Assembly (NCBI GenBank): GCA_041675805.1
Contig: JBAYTD010000051.1
Span: 1 to 18,233 of the forward strand
DNA from: JANNWF01 sp041675805
Lineage (GTDB): Bacteria > Pseudomonadota > Gammaproteobacteria > Xanthomonadales > Xanthomonadaceae
DNA length: 18,233 nucleotides
Direction of reading: 5' to 3'
Part shown: positions 13,605 through 18,233 of the stretch, piece by piece
Position numbering within the stretch: the first letter of the stretch is position 1
Layout of the letters: the number at the start of each line of letters is the position of its first letter
Made by a program: the position numbers and the translations under genes
The notes under the pieces: generated by a model
The model's input: the letters and a program-made list of their open reading frames with translations, nothing else
Told to the model about the DNA's origin: nothing
Databases searched by the model: none

Positions 13605-15463
13605 TGTCCGTTCTCCTTGCGCCGGCGCAGACGCCACAGACCGAAGCCGAGCGCGCCCAGGGTGATCAGGATCGGAATGCCGGCGACGTTGAGGAATTTC
13701 AGCTTGCCCTGCAGCGACTGGATGTCGGCATCCAGTTGCCGGCGAACCTGGCGCAGATCCTTGCGGATGCGCAGCTTCTGGTCCTGGAAGCGCTGCAACT
13801 CGGCCTGCTGCGCCGGCGTCAGCACCAGGGCGTTCTGGTCGCCGCGGGCGCTTTGCAGCTCGGCCAGTTTGCGCTCGGTCTCGCTCAATTCGGCTTGCAG
13901 TTCCTGCTCCTTGGCGCGGAAGCGCTCGTCGGCGGCGCGGCGCAGGGCGTCGACCGTGGTGAACGGCCGCTGCGAGCTGGCGCGGGTGCGCACGGCGATC
14001 AGGTCGGAACTGCCGATCAGGTTGTCCACCGCGTTGATGAGGAAGTCGCCATTGCCGGCAAAGGCGTTGACCACGCGCTGGCCGAAGAACGACTGCACGT
14101 TGACCCACAGGCGATCACTGGCGATGTCGGTGTCGGCGACCAGAACGATGTTGACATCCTCGGCACTGGCGGCGAGGTGGCCCTCGCCTTCGCGTTCGGG
14201 GAAAGCGCTCTTGACCGGCCCGGTCAGCCGCGCCGCCAGCACGTAGCGCTCGCCGGTCGGCGAGAAATCGGCGTACAGCGATTCCGGATCGGGCAGGAAG
14301 CGGACCCGCTCGGCGCTGACCACGGCGGCATTGCCGGAACTCTGCGCCAACGGCTCCATCTGCGTACTCGCGCCCTCGCGCTGCATGAAATGGCCGGCGC
14401 TGGAGATGTTGACGCTGCCCAATTGGGCGGAGATCACGTCGTTCTGGTTCAGATAGGCGCTGTCCAGGCCGATGATCGCCAGATGGCGGATCGGCGCGGC
14501 GTCGGCACGGGTCTGGATCTGCAACGCGCCCTGCGCGTCGAGCACCACCGCGCCGGGATCGAAATCGACGCCCCAGGCGGCGAACAGTTGCGGCAGGTCG
14601 GACGCCTTGCTGCCCATCGCCGCCGCCATCGGATCCTCGCCCTGGCCGGGCTGCTCGGACTCGGCATGCGGATCGACCAGCACCAGCAGGCGGCCGCCGC
14701 GCAGCACGAACTGGTCGATGGCGTACAGCGCATCGGCACCCAGGTCCTTGGGATGCACCAGCATCAGCAACTGGATGTCGTCGTCGATGCGGGTCAGCGA
14801 GCGATCCAGCTTACGCACGTCGAACAGGCCGTTCAGCTCGCCGTGCAGCACCCAGCCTTCGTTGACCCGGCCCAGCGAGGGATCGAAGCCCGGCCCCATT
14901 TCCAGCGTCGACAACAGGCCGACCACCGGCCGCTCCGCCTCGCCGAGGCTGGAGATCAGCTTGACCACGTCGTATTCGAGGAAGGCTTCCTTGTTCTGCT
15001 GGAAGAACGGGATCAGCGCCACGCCATCGGTGGAGTTGACGCCGGCGAGGCCGAAATACAGGTTCTGCCCGCCGCTGCCGACCGGCACGCCCTGCAGGCC
15101 GTAGCCGCTGGCGCGGTCCTCGTCCTCGCTGAACGGCAGCGGGTCGATGACCTGCAACGCCACCTTGCCGCGCGAGACGCTGGCGAGTTCCTCCAGCAGC
15201 TCGCGCACGCGGTTGGCATAGGCGCGCAGTTGCGGCGCGTCCTGCGCCATCGAGTCGGAGAAGTAGAAGTACAGGTTGATCGGCTCTTCCAACCCGGCGA
15301 CCACCTTGCGGGTGCCGTCGGAGAGCGTGTACAGGCGGTTTTCGGTCAGATCGAGACGAACCCCGCGCAGCAGTGTGCCGCCCAGCACCACGGCGGCGAC
15401 GAACAGGATGGCGATCAGCACCAGGCTGGAGCCGGTCAGGGTCTTGCGGTCGAATGCGGACAT
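13601..15463 (-). CDS. GldG-like ABC transporter auxiliary protein
   Basis: A 620-residue protein. An N-terminal membrane segment (about 12-33) is followed by VRLDLTENRLYTLSDGTRKVV, the hallmark of the GldG/ABC_transp_aux family, then a large periplasmic domain. A coiled coil (about 498-585) and a second membrane segment (about 594-611) with an Arg/Lys-rich cytoplasmic end complete it. Members partner with GldA/GldF-type ABC exporters; GldG is needed for gliding in Flavobacterium, but most homologues are unstudied. The ATG at 15463 was chosen because AGGAG (15472-15476) lies 8 bases away; a TTG at 15469 would have only 2 bases. The gene starts 12 bases after the permease stop. Confidence 0.9.
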   Translation of the reverse strand: MSAFDRKTLTGSSLVLIAILFVAAVVLGGTLLRGVRLDLTENRLYTLSDGTRKVVAGLEEPINLYFYFSDSMAQDAPQLRAYANRVRELLEELASVSRGKVALQVIDPLPFSEDEDRASGYGLQGVPVGSGGQNLYFGLAGVNSTDGVALIPFFQQNKEAFLEYDVVKLISSLGEAERPVVGLLSTLEMGPGFDPSLGRVNEGWVLHGELNGLFDVRKLDRSLTRIDDDIQLLMLVHPKDLGADALYAIDQFVLRGGRLLVLVDPHAESEQPGQGEDPMAAAMGSKASDLPQLFAAWGVDFDPGAVVLDAQGALQIQTRADAAPIRHLAIIGLDSAYLNQNDVISAQLGSVNISSAGHFMQREGASTQMEPLAQSSGNAAVVSAERVRFLPDPESLYADFSPTGERYVLAARLTGPVKSAFPEREGEGHLAASAEDVNIVLVADTDIASDRLWVNVQSFFGQRVVNAFAGNGDFLINAVDNLIGSSDLIAVRTRASSQRPFTTVDALRRAADERFRAKEQELQAELSETERKLAELQSARGDQNALVLTPAQQAELQRFQDQKLRIRKDLRQVRRQLDADIQSLQGKLKFLNVAGIPILITLGALGFGLWRLRRRKENGQ

Positions 15464-15475
15464 GGACAACGCTCC

Positions 15476-16222
15476 TCAGTCGGCCTTTTTCAGGGAAATG
15501 ACCACGGTGCAGGCATACAGCCAGAAGCCGATGGTCAGCAGGAAGAACAGCAGGTCGCGCAGGTCGATGACGCCCTTGGCGATGGCACCGAAATGGGTCA
15601 GGAAACTGAGTTGGGCGACGGCGTCGGCGACGACATTGCCGAACAGCGCGCGCACCGTGTCCATCACCATCGGAAAGCCGGCCAGCATCATCAAGAAGCA
15701 GACCACCACGGTGAGGATGAAGGCGATCACCTGGTTGCGCGTGGCCGCCGACAGGCAGGCACCGATGGCGAGGAAGGCACCGGCCATCAGCAGGCTGCCG
15801 AGATAGCCGGCGAGGATGGCGCCGTTATCCGGATCGCCCAGGTAGTTGACCGTGATCCAGATCGGAAAGGTCAGCGCCAGGGCGATGGCGACGAAGGCCC
15901 AGGCGGCGAGGAACTTGCCGATCACCGCCTGCCACATGGTCACCGGCAAGGTCAGCAGCAACTCGATGGTGCCGCTCTTGCGCTCCTCGCTCCACAGCCG
16001 CATCGCCACCGCCGGGATCAGGAACAGGTAAAGCCAGGGGTGGAAGCCGAAGAACGATTGCAGGTCGGCCTGGCCGCGTTCGAAGAAGGCACCCAGATAG
16101 AAGGTCAGCGCGCCGGCCAGCACCAGGAAGATGACGATGAACACGTAGGCCAGCGGAGTGGCGAAATAACTGCGCAGCTCGCGCCGGAAGATCGCCTGCA
16201 CGGGATGGACCGGACGGCTCAT
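15476..16222 (-). CDS. ABC-2 type transporter permease (GldF-like)
   Basis: A 248-residue inner-membrane permease with about six hydrophobic segments (24-44, 62-78, 100-122, 137-158, 166-186, 222-244). The cytoplasmic loop MRLWSEERKSGTIELLLTLPVT (74-95) is the typical ABC-2 coupling region that contacts the ATPase. SRPVHPVQAIFRRELRSYFATPLAYVF at the start matches GldF-like permeases. The ATG at 16222 overlaps the ATPase stop (ATGA), so the pair is made together. The transported substrate is unknown. Confidence 0.92.
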   Translation of the reverse strand: MSRPVHPVQAIFRRELRSYFATPLAYVFIVIFLVLAGALTFYLGAFFERGQADLQSFFGFHPWLYLFLIPAVAMRLWSEERKSGTIELLLTLPVTMWQAVIGKFLAAWAFVAIALALTFPIWITVNYLGDPDNGAILAGYLGSLLMAGAFLAIGACLSAATRNQVIAFILTVVVCFLMMLAGFPMVMDTVRALFGNVVADAVAQLSFLTHFGAIAKGVIDLRDLLFFLLTIGFWLYACTVVISLKKAD

Positions 16223-17151
16223 GCGGCCACCTCCGGCGCGGTGGTGATGGTGCGGAACACCTCGTCGAGACGGCCACGCTCCAGTTGCAGTTCGGAAAAC
16301 GCCACCGCCTGCTCGCGCAGGTAGGCGGTGACCGGCTCGAAGATCGCCGCATCGCCCTTGGGGAAGGCGGTCAGGCGGTGGTCCTGGGCATTGATCTCGA
16401 CGTTGTCGATGCCGGCCACGCGCAGCAGCCCGGCGCGCACCGCCAGCGGATCGGGCACCGTCATCGACACCGCGCGGTGGTAGCGCGAGCGCGCCTCCAG
16501 TTCGCCCGGCGTCGCATCGGCCAGCAGGCGGCCACGGGCGATCACCACGGCGCGGGTGCAGACCGCATGGACTTCTTCGAGGATGTGGGTGGAGATGATG
16601 ACGATCTTGTTGCGCGCCATCGACTGGATCAGGCCGCGCACCTCGTGCTTCTGGTTGGGATCGAGGCCATCGGTGGGCTCGTCCAGCACCAGCGCCGGCG
16701 GATCGTGCAGCAGTGCCTGTGCCAGACCGACGCGGCGCTTGAAACCCTTGGACAGGGTATCGATGGTCTGCGCCATCACGCCGTTGAGTTGCAGGCGCTC
16801 GACCAGTTCGTCGATGCGGCTGCGACGGCGCGCGCCGTCCAGCCCGCGCACGTCGGCGATGAAGCCGAGGAACTGGGCGACGCTCATTTCGCCGTAGCTC
16901 GGCGCGCCTTCCGGCAGGTAGCCGAGCGCGCGCTTGGCGGCGATCGGATCGGTCTGCACGTCATGGCCGCAGACCGTGGCCGTGCCCGAGCTGGGGGCGA
17001 GGAAGCCGGCGATCATCTTCATCGTCGTCGACTTGCCGGCACCGTTGGGGCCGAGGAAGCCCAGCACCTCGCCGGGCTCCACCCTGAAATCGATGCGGTC
17101 GACCGCAGTGAAGCGGCCGTAATGCTTGGTGAGCTGCCTGGTCTCTATCAT
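16219..17151 (-). CDS. ABC transporter ATP-binding protein (GldA-like)
   Basis: A 310-residue cytoplasmic ATPase. Walker A is GPNGAGKST (34-42), the signature LSKGF (133-137) replaces LSGGQ as in GldA/CcmA-type exporters, Walker B is ALVLDEP (153-159), and the switch His is in ISTHILEE (H189). A C-terminal extension of about 90 residues follows the ATPase core, as in drug/Gld-type ABC-2 ATPases. The ATG at 17151 has AGGAG(T) (17159-17164) 7 bases away. An earlier in-frame start adds 20 non-conserved residues and was rejected. It is the first gene of the five-gene unit, 110 bases after phzF. Confidence 0.93.
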   Translation of the reverse strand: MIETRQLTKHYGRFTAVDRIDFRVEPGEVLGFLGPNGAGKSTTMKMIAGFLAPSSGTATVCGHDVQTDPIAAKRALGYLPEGAPSYGEMSVAQFLGFIADVRGLDGARRRSRIDELVERLQLNGVMAQTIDTLSKGFKRRVGLAQALLHDPPALVLDEPTDGLDPNQKHEVRGLIQSMARNKIVIISTHILEEVHAVCTRAVVIARGRLLADATPGELEARSRYHRAVSMTVPDPLAVRAGLLRVAGIDNVEINAQDHRLTAFPKGDAAIFEPVTAYLREQAVAFSELQLERGRLDEVFRTITTAPEVAA

Positions 17152-17261
17152 CGGCTTGACTCCTGTTCCGGTTTTCCATTGCGTCGGCGGCGCTCCCCGC
17201 ACGGCCTGCACACGGCTCGGCTATACCACTGGAATGGCAAAAAGTTCCCGCCGCAGCGGCC

Positions 17262-18155
17262 TCAACCTGCGCCGCGCGGCCAGTCGAGCCGGCCATCGAT
17301 GACGACGTGGCTGCGCCCGCCCACCCAGACGCCATCCTCGTCGATGCGCACCAGGATGCGCGCGTCCTTGCCCAGTTCGCGGCCCTGGCTGACGCGATAG
17401 CCGCGAGCCAATGCGCCGTCCGGTTCGGTGGCGGCGAGATAGGCGGCGATCAGACCGTTGGCGGCACCGGAGGCCGGATCCTCGACGATGCCGACGCCGG
17501 CCGGAAACGCCCGCACCACGAGGTCGTAGTCGCGCTGGCCGACGCGCGCGAAGGCGCACAGACCAAGGCTGTTGCTGGCCAGCGCCAGGGCGCGGATCGC
17601 CTCGTGGTGCGGATGCCAGCCGCGCAACTCGGCCTCGTCGGCGAACTCCGCCACCCACCAGCGCCGCCCGCCCTCGACGAAGGCCGGCGGTCGCGCGCCC
17701 GGCTTCACCGCACCGAGGATCGCGCGCAACTGCGGATCGGCATCGACGCCCTCGCGCAGCACCCGCGCCGGCGGCGACTGCACGAACAACTGCCGCCCGG
17801 CCCCCTCGCCTTCCACCAGGATGGGCAACAGACCGGCACCGCATTGCTGCACCAACCGCGGCGCGGCCTCGACGAACCCGGTCGCCAGCGCCGCGTGCGC
17901 ACTGCCGATGGTCGGATGGCCGGCAAACGGAATCTCCCGGCTAGGCGTGAAGATGCGCAGCCGATAGCTGGCCCCCGGCGCGGTCGGCGGCAGCAGGTAA
18001 GTGGTTTCCACCAGGTTGGTCCAGGTGGCGAAGCGCTGCATGTCGTCGGCGTCCCAGCCGTTCATGCCGATCACCACGCCCAGCGAATTGCCGCCACCGG
18101 CGCGCTCGGTGAACACATCCAGTTGCAGGAAGCGGATGCCATCTTTGCGGGACAT
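17262..18155 (-). CDS. PhzF family phenazine biosynthesis-like isomerase
   Basis: A 297-residue cytoplasmic protein of the PhzF/YddE diaminopimelate-epimerase fold. FLQLDVFTERAGGGNSLGVV (9-28) is the N-terminal signature, with GNSLGVV where GNPLAVV is usual. E50 in NLVETTYLLPP is the general acid/base position of PhzF. PFAGHPTIGSAHA and EDPASGAANGLIAAYL are the second-domain motifs. Real PhzF isomerises DHHA in phenazine synthesis, but no other phz genes are present, so the substrate is unknown. The ATG at 18155 is backed by a weak GAGG and by the family N-terminus; a longer frame reaches 18230 but is unconserved. Only 78 bases of upstream DNA are visible. After the stop there is a weak GC-rich dyad followed by five T residues. 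Confidence 0.9.
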   Translation of the reverse strand: MSRKDGIRFLQLDVFTERAGGGNSLGVVIGMNGWDADDMQRFATWTNLVETTYLLPPTAPGASYRLRIFTPSREIPFAGHPTIGSAHAALATGFVEAAPRLVQQCGAGLLPILVEGEGAGRQLFVQSPPARVLREGVDADPQLRAILGAVKPGARPPAFVEGGRRWWVAEFADEAELRGWHPHHEAIRALALASNSLGLCAFARVGQRDYDLVVRAFPAGVGIVEDPASGAANGLIAAYLAATEPDGALARGYRVSQGRELGKDARILVRIDEDGVWVGGRSHVVIDGRLDWPRGAG

Positions 18156-18233
18156 GGAAACCTCGTTGGCGCGCTCGCGCCGCTGGCCGGGGAATCGGGC
18201 CGGCAAGGGTGTACCGGCGCGCGAGAACACGCA

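Noticed and set aside
13604..16324. 906-codon open frame on the plus strand
   Set aside because: Antisense to the GldG-like and permease genes, which show clear family motifs and operon overlaps.
17262..18155. Phenazine biosynthesis cluster
   Set aside because: Only a PhzF-family gene is present; such genes are widespread without phenazine synthesis.

Overview
The window is a GC-rich, gene-dense bacterial chromosome segment. It is most likely gammaproteobacterial and probably from the Xanthomonadales (Lysobacterales). The basis is the YceD-rpmF-fab gene order, the SPFH/ribbon-helix-helix/PH trio, and a short GGGAATC-type tandem repeat of a kind I associate with xanthomonad intergenic DNA. 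The lineage call is inference, because no rRNA or tRNA gene is present to anchor it. There is no clear integrase, transposase, CRISPR array or plasmid gene.

Layout. Positions 1-5479 (minus strand, read right to left) hold the type II fatty-acid synthesis cluster: yceD (DUF177), rpmF, fabH, fabD, fabG, acpP and the first 374 codons of fabF. The plsX gene that often lies between rpmF and fabH is missing here. The fabF frame contains one in-frame amber codon (codon 99) in an otherwise well-conserved sequence. Positions 5480-5691 form a divergent control region. It has a good sigma70-type promoter facing yceD, apparently giving an almost leaderless transcript, and an AT-rich nested palindrome. 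Positions 5692-7334 (plus) are a compact three-gene operon: an SPFH/stomatin-like membrane protein, a 67-residue Arc-type ribbon-helix-helix protein and a two-helix membrane protein with a PH-like domain. Positions 7354-8175 (plus) encode a VanY-type M15 peptidase whose C-terminal tail is written by a 7-bp tandem repeat. Positions 8244-8909 (minus) encode an HhH-GPD DNA-3-methyladenine glycosylase. Positions 9018-11933 (minus) encode a large secreted penicillin-acylase-family Ntn hydrolase, with hairpins in the flanking spaces.

Positions 12101-17151 (minus) are a five-gene unit: GldA-like ABC ATPase, ABC-2 permease, GldG-like auxiliary protein, a DUF4340 protein and a DUF423 membrane protein, with ATGA overlaps or very short gaps. 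Positions 17262-18155 (minus) encode a PhzF-family protein with no phenazine genes nearby.

How they work together: FabD loads malonate on AcpP, FabH starts chains, FabG reduces and FabF elongates; L32 and YceD tie this cluster to growth and ribosome assembly. The SPFH trio and the Gld-type ABC unit both look like envelope systems whose substrates are unknown. No stretch longer than about 210 bases lacks a gene.
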